From Hypholoma sublateritium FD-334 SS-4 (taxonomy: Eukaryota > Basidiomycota > Agaricomycetes > Agaricales > Strophariaceae): a stretch of 64,000 nucleotides of DNA. The position numbers and the translations under genes are program-made. Positions 45,650-56,319 of the stretch are shown in pieces. The notes under the pieces are model-generated. The model did no database searches and was not told the origin of the DNA. It worked only from the letters and a program-made list of their open reading frames with translations. Where the stretch lies: positions 326,462 to 390,461 of the forward strand of contig KN817519.1 of NCBI GenBank assembly GCA_000827495.1. Reading direction: 5' to 3'. Every line of letters begins with the position of its first letter. Position 1 is the first letter of the stretch.

Positions 45650-46008
45650 TAGGTGCAACAATTACACTATCTACAATTAGTTTTTTTATAGAGTTGTTAT
45701 GATTCCCGTTCTACATGATATTCGGCCTGAACTTTGGGTTCTTATGAATCATTATCACGAAAGTTGAGGAACGACGTAGTATGACGAGAGAGGTCAAAAA
45801 ATATAAGGTACAGACAACGTGAGCACGACCCTGCATAAAAATGTATGTTACTACTGACCGTGGGGGCCCGGCGGCCTGGACCTGACAGCGACGGATCCGC
45901 GGAGATTCAGTTTAGGTAGTCAACGTTTCAACAACCATCTCAGTCATACCACATACACCCAACATACACCCTAATATTCGTTACGACACGAATCCATCCG
46001 TCCATCCG
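45650..46008. other. Spacer between LAT1 and the DUF6697 gene
   Basis: About 360 bp with no gene. It contains the promoter of the following gene and short direct repeats of CATCCGTCCATCCG type near 45991..46009, just before its ATG. Confidence 0.5.
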
Positions 46009-48041
46009 ATGGATGAGGCGTTTTGGTCTAGTGTTGTGAAGCGATGGTCCGACGCGTCAGAAAACGTGATCAAATTGAAGGAAGAACTAGCTAAACTCGA
46101 AAAAGAAGTACTTAATGCTTTACCCCGCCCTCCCCTTTATATTTGCTCGGCCTGACTCCAATTCGCCGTAGCGCGCAGCCCATCGCTGTCACAGTGCAAC
46201 CAGCTCTAGTAGCATCAATGGTTCACGTCCGCCGGTGTCCGAACGTCCCCCTAAACACAGCATGGAAGCGCAGGGCGACGATCGCGCTACGACCTCGACG
46301 ATCCTGGAGGAACTGGAGGACGTGGAGATCGGCCTCGCAAAGGCTAAAGAGGAATATCGGAAATTGCAAAAAGAAGTAGGCCATCGGATTCAAATTCTCG
46401 CTGGGGCTAGGGCCTCTTAACCTTGATTCTGGATTTACAGCTCGCGGCTTCTTCACGAACGATCGCCGAATTAACTTTACGGAACCAGAAACTTGTTCAG
46501 GACCATCGCGAAGAAATAAAAAGACTTCGCGGGGAATTTCAAAGTACGCTGACGGCAAAACGTTTCCAAGATTTCCAATCAGTGAGCCACTACTTGAAAG
46601 TGACTTTTTAACTTACTCATGTACATAGCTGATGGAACCTAACGAGGTAGAAGACGCCTCGAGAAAAGTTTGTTAATTTTTCTATGCTGAATCTGACCTA
46701 AACTGATAGCTCCTTTTCCCAGTCTCGGAGCACCACTACAACGCTTTCGATTTCTACCGTGGCAGGCGCACAACTCGTTGCTAATTTGGAGCGACAGGTA
46801 TGTAGATTGCGGATATTCTACCAACCCATCATACTGATTACCTTGCTTTCTATGGAAAACTAGATAGAAACTTTGAAAAGATCAGTAGAGGCCAGCGAAG
46901 CAGAGCAACATGATATGCATCACGAATTATTGTCCACCCGAGAGAAATTGCACAAAGCAGAGGAAAATATTAGGATTTTACTGGCTTCGATTGTGAAATT
47001 ACAAGCTGTCGTACGTTTCCCATAATTCTAATTCAGTGCATCTGGAAATTCTTATGGAAACCCTGTTCTAGGCGCGATACCCTGGATATACCTCTTTACA
47101 ACATGCATCGGATAATTCCATGCTTTCTCCTTCGCGTAAATCTTCGAAGATTTCCTTTACTTCGAATAAATCGCACTCGCGGAAGAATCCTATAATCCAC
47201 CACTCACCAATAACCTTGCAGCAGATTGATCTTTCTCATCTTCCTCTACACAGTTCTCTCATTAGCGAGAAAACAGCAATCAAACACGATTCGGCAACGT
47301 TTAGCACACCGCCCCTCCTCCGCGAAAAAGCGCTTTCCAGGCTTCCGGCCATATCTGACAACATCCCTGCTATCGATGCCCTAGACAACAATTTCGACCG
47401 TGCGTTTCTTAAGTATATACTTGGCGAAGGTGCACATTCTCTCATCGGATAGTACGGTCTTCATCTTTCAGTTTGTGGGTCGGTGGTTAATTCTCATGAA
47501 AATATAGCATCTCGGGCGCGAGCGAAACGGCCGATAAAAAGAATCGCGTATCTTCTTATCTTTGTCCCACCCTTGACCATCATCCATGGTGCCCTTCGAC
47601 CCCAGGGCAGCACGGCTATATCTTCGTTGGGTTGGGAAAGGACAAAGATTCCTATAAATCTGCAATAACGCGGAATCTTTTTGTAGGGCTCTCCAAGGGC
47701 CAGGGTAAACATCGTATATTCAGGTATCTAGGTAAATACCGAGTCTCGCGAGTCGAGCCGCTGTCATGTGAGGAATGGGCCACCCTTTCTGATGAGGCCA
47801 GTTTGTTTTATACGTCTTACCATTGCATGCGTGACTAACCTGACGTTAGACCAAGGTCGTATATGCCAACCTCACGTATGGTAAAGGAAACGGCCTTCCT
47901 TCAGTCGATGATATACTTTCGACATATGAAAGCGGAAAGAGCCGAATTCCGTGTGTTCAGCTGCAATGCATTGGGTTTGATTTACGTTTCTACAAAGCGT
48001 TAATATCTAGCAAGAAATCCGAAAGAAAGTTAGCTCAGTGA
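46009..48041 (+). CDS. Coiled-coil protein with C-terminal DUF6697 domain
   Basis: Exons: 46009..46107, 46172..46375, 46441..46581, 46629..46667, 46723..46797, 46864..47010, 47072..47451, 47508..47796, 47850..48041, giving 521 aa. The N-terminal half is coiled coil (ENVIKLKEELAKLEKE; ILEELEDVEIGLAKAKEEY; EQHDMHHELLSTREKLHKAE), followed by a polar linker. The C terminus fits the basidiomycete DUF6697 pattern: LDHHPWCPSTPGQHGYIFVG, the Phe/Tyr-rich FRYLGKYRVSRVEPLSCEEW, then DILSTYESGKSRIPCVQLQC and IGFDLRFYKAL. The stop met at 47450..47452 is inside intron 7 (TA|GTACGG). Introns 1-6 are all phase 0; intron 8 has a GC donor. No catalytic motif is evident and the function is unknown. Confidence 0.82.
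47797..47849 (+). other. GC-AG intron in the DUF6697 gene
   Basis: A 53-nt intron with donor GAG|GCCAGT and acceptor CGTTAG, phase 0 to phase 0, joining CEEWATLSDE to TKVVYANLTYGKG inside the conserved domain. The nearby GT donors are in the wrong phase. A base error is the alternative. Confidence 0.6.
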
Positions 48042-48491
48042 ATATCACTATACGTATAGTAGGATACACAGTTATTTCCACCGTTCCTCGTATCAACACA
48101 AGTTCTCAGAAATCTGCCTTTGTACTGGAATCCAGTGTATGTATTACTTATTCTTAATTATCTCTTCCTTACATGCCACCTCTAATTTACCAACCGACCG
48201 GGGTTGATTTCCTTGTGGTTTCCCGATATTTGAGCCATTTTGCACAGATGCCAGGTTTCTCCGAAAAGATATGAGGACTGCGATTGGTGTATCAGAATGC
48301 CATAAGGGATTATCGATCAGGATCCCGGGCCGAAAGTGAGCACAAAAGTCTATGAGTCTGCAACAAGTCTGCAAACAATCTGCAACGCCAGACGAGGCCA
48401 GACGCCGTTCTTGACACCTATTCGAAACTTGCTGCATCAAATTAACTGCAACAGTTAGTACCGGTATTGCTCACAAATACAAATACCAAGT
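48042..48491. other. Spacer between the DUF6697 gene and KAE1
   Basis: About 450 bp, no gene recognised. It contains near-repeats of a CTGCAACAAGTCTGCAAACAA type around 48358..48385 and the KAE1 promoter. Confidence 0.5.
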
Positions 48492-49993
<1,502 letters not shown>

Positions 49994-50062
49994 TAAAATT
50001 ACGCGAGCATAGCCGTAGCATCTACTGGTAATTGTAATTAATGGGAAAGTAGTAGAAATCGG

Positions 50063-51169
50063 TCATGTCCTCCTCTCGGACTCTATGCTTGATAGTAAAA
50101 ATTGCCAACCGTCTGGATCTTTCTTCGCCATAACTGCGCCCAAGTCATCAAAGCGCTCCCACCACCACCGATTCATAATATCGAAGCCTGGTTCTGATCC
50201 CTCTGGTGTGATCCTCGACTGCCATGGTTTGTCGGCGAAGATGTAGTGCAGACATCGAATTTCGTGATCGGCCCATAATTCGGGATGTACGTTATACAAT
50301 GACCTGAGAGCGTTGTAGTACCATGCTATAGGTTTCCATTTCCCTTTGAAGAGTTCTGATAAAAGGTCTTGATCAGGGAAAGCCCATTCGGCAACTTTGG
50401 AACACGATCTAAGATAATGTTTGATGCTTGCAGAAACTACCGTTGATGGGTTGAGTACAACAGTGCCAGAATTCAATTGGGAATACGGTCGCGGTGAATT
50501 TTTATGAGTCCTTGGTGGGGCAGCAGTGGGGTGCTTGACTGACGAGTGAGCACAGTGAGAAGGTATCCTGGCAAAAAAAATCAGCTTCTTCGAGGGTTCA
50601 GGACATTCATTCTACCAACCAGTCTTCCGGGTAATGGGGGAGTCCGCGGGGATTACAAGAGCATACATGCACAGCGGCGATGTGATCATTGGGTAGGTCC
50701 ATTGCCATCAATTCGTCCATATTCCTGAGTATAATCATATCGCTGTCCAGCAGGACTACGCGCTGTAAGAACGGGTTAAAAATGTGACCCGAGGAGAATT
50801 GAGCACGTCAAAACTGACGGTATATTCCACAAGCTCAAAGGCCCTGTAGTTGAATAATTTTCAGCATTCGGACTCGATTTCGCGCAAGACAAAAAAGAGG
50901 CACCGCAATTTTGTCCATGTATCAGCGAAACGCGCGTCATGAGCGTGAAGAGAGTGTTTGCCACTCGGAGGTTGCAGTCGCTCCACCTCGCGCATGCGTA
51001 TTCCCTGCTTGCGAAGAATGGCTCGCGCCTTTTCTGGGAGCGCCGAAGTCACCATTACGACGAGGGGGTACTTCGAGTTGACAGTGTGCAAGCATTTGTC
51101 CAGGACGAGAACACCAGCAAGATACGATGTCGCAGTAAGCAACGTCGTAAATGCGAAAGAAGGGCCCAT
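50063..51169 (-). CDS. GT8-family glycosyltransferase (glycogenin/galactinol-synthase-like)
   Basis: Retaining nucleotide-sugar transferase. Exons 51169..50904, 50843..50819, 50762..50620 and 50567..50063 give 312 aa. Motifs: N-terminal FAFTTLLTATSYLAGVLVLD, KYPLVVMVTSALPEKARAIL, FADTWTKLRAFELVEYTRVV, the DxD metal site as LLDSDMIILRNMDELM, CSCNPRGLPHYPEDWIPSHC, YSQLNSGTVVLNPS, the FPDQDLLSELF motif and WKPIAWYYNAL. A microexon of 25 nt links the two halves of the nucleotide-binding fold. No signal peptide, so cytosolic. The YNAL segment and the absence of a glycogenin C-terminal domain favour a galactinol-synthase-like or uncharacterised fungal member; the donor and acceptor sugars are unknown. 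Confidence 0.88.
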
Positions 51170-51470
51170 GAAGTTTGAGCGCAATAGAGGATAATGAATT
51201 TGAGACGGACCGTTTTATAGCCTTCACTGTTTCGGGGATTTCCACGATGTCATAATCAGAACCGCACGGTCCCAGCATATATATGAAATCGAAATGGAGA
51301 TCGGATATGGAGAGCGACCACCGGAGGAAATATTCCCTTACTCAGAGTTTTGCGTGTCTTACATGGTTACGCGGCCCAGGCGATAGGTATAGTGGTGGGA
51401 GGAGCAAGATACAATATATTGCAGAGAACAACAGAACAACTGGCGAAACTAGCCCAAGATGAATAGGTTG
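51170..51470. other. Spacer between the GT8 gene and RPS28
   Basis: About 300 bp between the GT8 start and the RPS28 stop, both minus strand; it holds the GT8 promoter and the RPS28 3' flank. No gene seen. Confidence 0.5.
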
Positions 51471-51839
51471 TTAACGGAGACGCCTGGCGTTTCAACATTG
51501 AATATAACTGCAAGTTCATAGACGCAATGGTGCTCACCTTGCCTCACGCTCACTCTCCAAAAGTGCGAGGATATCTTCCTCTCGCACAGGACCTTTTACG
51601 TTACGGATGATCGTCCGCGATGTATCATCCATGAATTCTACGCGGACCTGGGTGACACCTCCTCGGGAGCCAGTGCGTCCTAGAACCTGATTCACAAGAA
51701 TTATTAATGGGTCTTCAAATCGACTGAAAAGGCTCGAACCTTGATAACTTTGGCAAGTTTGACGGGGGCTTTAGAGGAATCCTGGAGGGGCACAGTTCAG
51801 AACGATGCAGACGCAGAAGATTTGGTGGCTACGCACCAT
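51471..51839 (-). CDS. RPS28: 40S ribosomal protein S28 (eS28)
   Basis: Small-subunit ribosomal protein near the mRNA exit site. Exons: 51839..51837 (ATG only), 51781..51740, 51686..51538, 51483..51471, giving 68 aa, exactly the family length. The protein reads [67 protein letters not shown], nearly identical to animal and fungal S28. The start codon is isolated by an intron immediately after ATG, and the last four codons plus stop sit on a 13-nt terminal exon; both joins are needed to obtain the invariant ends. Confidence 0.97.
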
Positions 51840-52113
51840 TTTGTGGTTTGAACAGGGACAGAGCGAAAGGTCTACTTTGTGTTGATTTGTGATCAAGAAT
51901 AAAGTTTGAGCGGCAAGGCTATACAAGCTCCGATTTAATATCCGGATTTTACCGAATCAATATCTCAACAGAAGGCACTTATATAATAAATCTTAGAAGC
52001 ATATTGAGTCTCGCAAATCATGTGCGACGTGGTATGGTGTCTGCATTCTATTATTCTAATGACATTTATAAGTAGTGGGGGTCACATTTAAAATGACTCT
52101 AGACAGAGGCATC

Positions 52114-53588
52114 TCAAGACGTTTGCTTCTCGGAGGAGAGCACGAATTCTGAAAAGGGAATGTTTAGTTGCTGGTCTTTTTTCTTTTGCCTGAGCATGTT
52201 TTCAAGATAGAATTCGCCAGCCTAATTGTAGAGGATTAACACCTCTGTGTGGTCGGAAAAAACAATACAATTTACCTTGTAGCTGCTACGAACCAGGGGG
52301 CCACTTGCTACGTAAAGGAAACCAAGATCTTCGGCAATCTGTTTCCACTGGGAAAATTCAGCGGGTTCGACATAACGATCTACTTTCATGTGTCGCTTGG
52401 TGGGGCGCATGTACTGTCCAAAAGTGACGACATCGACATCAACTTTGCGGAGCTCTTAACGAAAGGTCAATATAGATTTGAGGAACATTATAGCGGGAAG
52501 TGAACCTTTAAGCGTAGTCACAATTTGATCGTGTGTTTCTCCAACCCCGAGCATAATGCTAGTTTTTGTAATTTTCACGCCCTCTTTCTTGGCGTGCTCA
52601 AGGACCTTCAGACTTTGGCGGAATGAGGCCCTCCTGTCGCGCACGAACGGAGTCAGCTCTTCCGACGTTTCCACGTTGTGCGCGTAGACATCTAAACCGG
52701 ATTTTGCAACAAGAGAAACGTGCTCTAGGGAGCCTGCAAAGTCTCCTGTGAGCGCCTCCACCAGAATCTGTGGTGCCCTAAACAACACAAATGAGACGCT
52801 GTTTGGTGAAAAGGAATTAATGAGGCTAACTTTTGCTTTATTTTCCGAATAGTTTCTGCGAAATGGTGTGCACCTCCGTCCGCAAGATCTGATGAGAAAT
52901 GAGTAGCCATCTAGATAAGATTGAAGATTATGCATACCATCCCGGTCTACACTAGTCAAAACAATGTAACCTAGGCCCCAACGACTTATAGCCTCAGCGG
53001 TGTTTTCCGGCTCGTGCGGGTCCAAAGGGGGAGGGGCACGAGATGTCTTTACAGAGCAGAACCGGCAACCTCGAGTACAAGTATCTCCCATTAACTATAT
53101 CATAAATAGCAGTTCATTAACGATGATTCAAGTGATGAGATAATTGTGGTATGGACACACCATTATTGTGGCAGTTGCAGTCTTGCGACCATCTACAGTC
53201 TCTTTGCCTCCCCAACAATCACCGATGTTAGGACACCTGGCCTCTTCACACACTGTGTGTAATCCAAGCCCTCTAAGGTCCTTCTTAATTTTATTGAACG
53301 TCTCTCCAGATGGAATAGAGGTCTTCAAATAGGATGGCAGCCGTGGGCTGGAGCTGACGTCAGTGAAAGTCACAGTAAAATATCAAACGGAGCTCACCCT
53401 TTTGAATTGGTCAGGATTACACGTTCCGGAACCCGTTCAGAAACGAAGTCGTCGAAAGTCGGACCTGTTTCTAAGGCTTCGCTTAGCTTTCTCTTCGGCG
53501 AAGGAGGTGCCACCAATGATGCAGTTGCAGTTGCTAGACATCGTCGGCCGTGCGCAAACGAATTGCGGAAATTGGTGAGATTAAGCAT
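52114..53588 (-). CDS. LIP5: Mitochondrial lipoyl synthase (radical SAM)
   Basis: Inserts two sulfurs into protein-bound octanoyl groups to form lipoate. Exons: 53588..53398, 53353..53161, 53094..52938, 52888..52831, 52777..52506, 52454..52276, 52221..52114 (385 aa). N-terminal presequence ([20 protein letters not shown]). Auxiliary cluster motif [12 protein letters not shown] (Cx4Cx5C), radical-SAM motif CTRGCRFC (Cx3Cx2C), then [93 protein letters not shown] and [15 protein letters not shown]. The last includes the conserved SSY serine near the C terminus that ligates the auxiliary cluster. Complete and predicted active. Divergent from CMC1, 311 bp. Confidence 0.96.
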
Positions 53589-53899
53589 CCAACGATAGGA
53601 GAGTGTAGCTTATATCTCTTGGTCTCGGATTCGGCCCTGTCGGCAGGAACGAGGAGCTGCAGCGTCAGTATTGGCAACGTCACGGCGGGACTTGAAACTT
53701 GAAGCTTGAAGCTCGAAGCTTGATGCAGATGCCAGATGCTTGATGAGTCTCATTGACGCCCAGGCTGTCATCTATTTGTTTCTAATGACCATCAGTATTC
53801 AAAGTAAGCAAACAAACTCCCAAATCCATCAAACCACTTTGGACTACGAGTCGGACCCTCCTTTCGTTCCATTCGAAAGTCGACCTTAACTATAACGGT
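53589..53899. promoter_or_regulatory. Divergent promoter LIP5 / CMC1
   Basis: A 311-bp spacer between two nuclear genes for mitochondrial proteins, with a short imperfect tandem repeat in its middle (53690..53746). Co-regulation is only inferred from geometry. Confidence 0.45.
53690..53746 (+). repeat. Imperfect CTTGAAG-type tandem repeat
   Basis: Degenerate 7-8-nt units (CTTGAAA, CTTGAAG, CTTGAAG, CTCGAAG, CTTGATG) followed by GCAGATGCCAGATGCTTGATG. It lies in the divergent LIP5/CMC1 promoter; replication slippage is the likely origin. Confidence 0.65.
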
Positions 53900-54277
53900 A
53901 TGAACGCGCTATCACGAAGGGAGGAAGAGACTTTGCTCAAGGCTACCAAAGCGTATGCTTTGAAAGAATGCGACGATGTTGTCAAAGGTAGCAAACATCC
54001 ATAACTATTCATTGAAAGGCTTGCCAATCTTCACGCGATTCAGAATTTGCGACGTGTGCATCCGGACGTACAGTCTCTGTGGCCTGGTCATGTCGGAAGG
54101 ACCTTGAACGTGTGCAAGAATGTATGGTTCAATTGTAAGTGATAGCTATCTTGTTCGGGGAGGGAGGCATCTGATTTTCCACGCAGCACGGCCCCTGAAC
54201 CAATGGAACAAGTTCGAAAAGAATATCTGCGTCTGCGAAATTTGCAGCAGCGGCAAGGGTCACAGCAAAGTTCGTAG
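53900..54277 (+). CDS. CMC1: Twin-CX9C protein, cytochrome c oxidase assembly factor Cmc1
   Basis: Intermembrane-space protein that stabilises newly made Cox1. Exons 53900..53987, 54044..54134 and 54187..54277 give 89 aa. Two CX9C motifs are exact: ECDDVVKEFATC (spanning the first intron) and CRKDLERVQEC, with the helix lead REEETLLKATKAYALKE before and RKEYLRLRNLQQRQ after. These are oxidised by Mia40 on import, so no cleavable presequence is expected, and none is present. Phases 1 and 2 introns close correctly. Confidence 0.92.
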
Positions 54278-54423
54278 TATTAGCAAAATCTTTGTTCATT
54301 CTTTGGCATGCCAATGACACGCAATGTCACAAACTCATGATACCCGACGCCATAAAAAGCAAAGTAACTTGCCCATGTAGGTTTTACAGTCGGGGTAAAT
54401 GTGTATGTGATTCCAGAATAACC

Positions 54424-55509
54424 TCATTGCTTCCCGTTGACCGCCTTCCACTGTGCTTTAGCACCGAGGAGGGATGACATCAAGCTACCCAGGGAATTCG
54501 TCAGTATAATTTTCTTATTCTTTGCAGCATGTACATACCCTAACAGTCCCAGGGTACCTTCGTTGACATTTAGAAGTTCGGCTCCAGTTGCCGGTATCCA
54601 TACGTCGAGTAAGTCGATGACAAGTTGTTGCCTATTATTTTTACGAGCGCTAAAACAAAGCATTAAAGTCAAATAATGTGATAGAAAGAATAGCACTGAC
54701 GTGGCTACTGCGCTTAACCGGGTCTCTCTGGCGGCTTCTTCAGCCAGGTCCTTCTCACCCCACTTCTGAGTTTCTTGCAATGACTTGGCTTCCTTCGCCA
54801 AGCGAGCGGCCTGTATCGAAGATTAATCACACTCCAATTAGTATGGAATAATACGAGTGCTGACCTTTAAAACACCATGAACGAGGCTGAAGATGATACC
54901 AGCAAACCAGAATTGGAAGGCCCTCTTGGCTACCCTCTTTGCCGTTTCAGGAGCGAGAGAGATGAATTTGATGCTGTTGGCCTGCGATGGAGTTGGTCAT
55001 TGGCACGGGGTGCAAGTGAGAGGTTCAAGTTAGACGAACGAACCCAGACGACGGCATCATACGTGAGATATCCGAAGTAACCTAATTGTCTGGCAATGGT
55101 TGTAAGAGTTTCTTCTAAGGGCCCGGCGGCAAGTGTGGCACGGAGAGCTGCTTGAAGGTGTTCCAATGGCTTTCCAAGCCGCATGACTTGATAAAAATTC
55201 AGCTGTGTTTCTTGCATCTTGGCCAGAATGACCGCTATGACGTACGTTTTCTGGCCGTTCCCAGGTGTGTTTTCAGCGCCATCCATCTTGCGACATTACT
55301 TTTATCGTCCTTGTTACTGAGATGCCACGCGTAAAATCGAGCAAAATATTGGATAGCTCTGTAAGTCTTTTATCGTCGTTTATTCAAACATACGAATAGG
55401 GCGTCGGGTAACTCATGCTTACTTTGTCTCGTCCGAGCGTTGTTCCACCGTACTTGAGTCCCTGCGAAACTGCAGGGTGGAAGATCACTTGAGAAGCTAG
55501 GCTGGCCAT
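54424..55509 (-). CDS. PEX11: Peroxisomal membrane elongation factor Pex11
   Basis: Tubulates the peroxisomal membrane before fission. Exons: 55509..55423, 55366..55246, 55186..55044, 54981..54865, 54810..54701, 54649..54539, 54484..54424 (249 aa). Family landmarks: HPAVSQGLKYGGTTLGRDKT, YRAIQYFARFYAWHL, the amphipathic region RWMALKTHLGTARKLMRLGK, EHLQAALRA, YLTYDAVVWANSIKFISL, FAGIIFSLVHGVLKAARL, and a C-terminal hydrophobic stretch GTLGLLGLMSSLLGAKAQWK. The exon 2 acceptor was placed at AAAAG|ACTTAC because it restores DKTYRAIQYF and phase 0. Confidence 0.95.
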
Positions 55510-55819
55510 GCTTTACTCTGCTTTCGGTGAATAATATGGCAGTGGGGTGAAGTAGGAAGAATGTCTCGACCGGCTTGCTTGTCGCCGGGCGGAAATATAT
55601 ACTCTTGCTGCTTTACGGTGGCTAGATCCGTTCTGCCTCCATTAACACGTGATTGTTCGTAATTACGCGCCGGAATGTGGCACAAGTGGTACGCCTTTCA
55701 AATTCTAGCAAGTTCACTAGTAACCACTACATGGTCGTCGCTCTCCTTATACTGATTCTGAAGGCTTAAACTGCAAAGATATCACGATACGAAAATTTTC
55801 TTCAGTGAAGTCTCTCGGA
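55510..55819. other. Spacer upstream of PEX11
   Basis: About 310 bp with the PEX11 promoter on the minus strand; no gene seen. Confidence 0.45.
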
Positions 55820-55988
55820 ATGTCAAAAGCACTCAACACCCAGGTAAATTTGATGCACTTTGGCGTATCCTAATTGGTCGAGATTCGATGTACAGGCCGC
55901 TCTTCAACGTTCAACGTTGACGCTCAACTTGGTTGCAAAACGTACCTACTCGTCAATTGGTGCACTTTCCAAGATGTGTATTCAGTGA
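55820..55988 (+). CDS. Candidate small mitochondrial-presequence ORF
   Basis: A possible two-exon gene: 55820..55843 (MSKALNTQ), a 52-nt GT-AG intron with TTGGTCG-type branch region, and 55896..55988 (AALQRSTLTLNLVAKRTYSS, ending SKMCIQ). The peptide is basic, acid-free and rich in Ser/Thr/Leu, with an RTYSS motif resembling a matrix-peptidase site. A donor at 55979 (AT|GTGTAT) could splice to 56031 and extend the frame to a stop near 56203, giving a protein of about 97 aa that I do not recognise. The presequence-like character is seen in the sequence; the reality of the gene is uncertain. Confidence 0.3.
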
Positions 55989-56319
55989 TCCGCAGCTAGA
56001 TAGCAGAGTCATTTTCAGTGTAGGCACACGCATGCAAATTATATGCCTCTCACCGAATGGACACTGGACTTTTACGTCGCGTTGATATGTATGAACGGAC
56101 GCGGAGCCACTTACACCCATTTTTATGAAGCTCGATGCCGAGGACATAAAAGTATTTACAGCTTAGAGACGTACTCGGAGGAAGTCGGGCGGGAGAATCC
56201 GTAATTAGTCAGGGCTGTTGATGAAATTAGGGCTTTACCTTGGGCATTGCCAACGGCGTCCAGCTCACCCTCGCTTTTTCTGTGCCACTGCTCTCACTCC
56301 TGCTAAACTTGGATCTGCC
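55989..56319. other. Spacer upstream of fumarase
   Basis: About 330 bp that either carries the 3' part of the small candidate gene or is simply the FUM1 promoter. A minus-strand open frame here (56147..55953) has no recognisable similarity. Confidence 0.4.

Noticed and set aside
47450..47452. TAG as the end of the coiled-coil gene
   Set aside because: The stop spans a good donor (TA|GTACGG); splicing to 47508 joins directly into the DUF6697 domain in phase.
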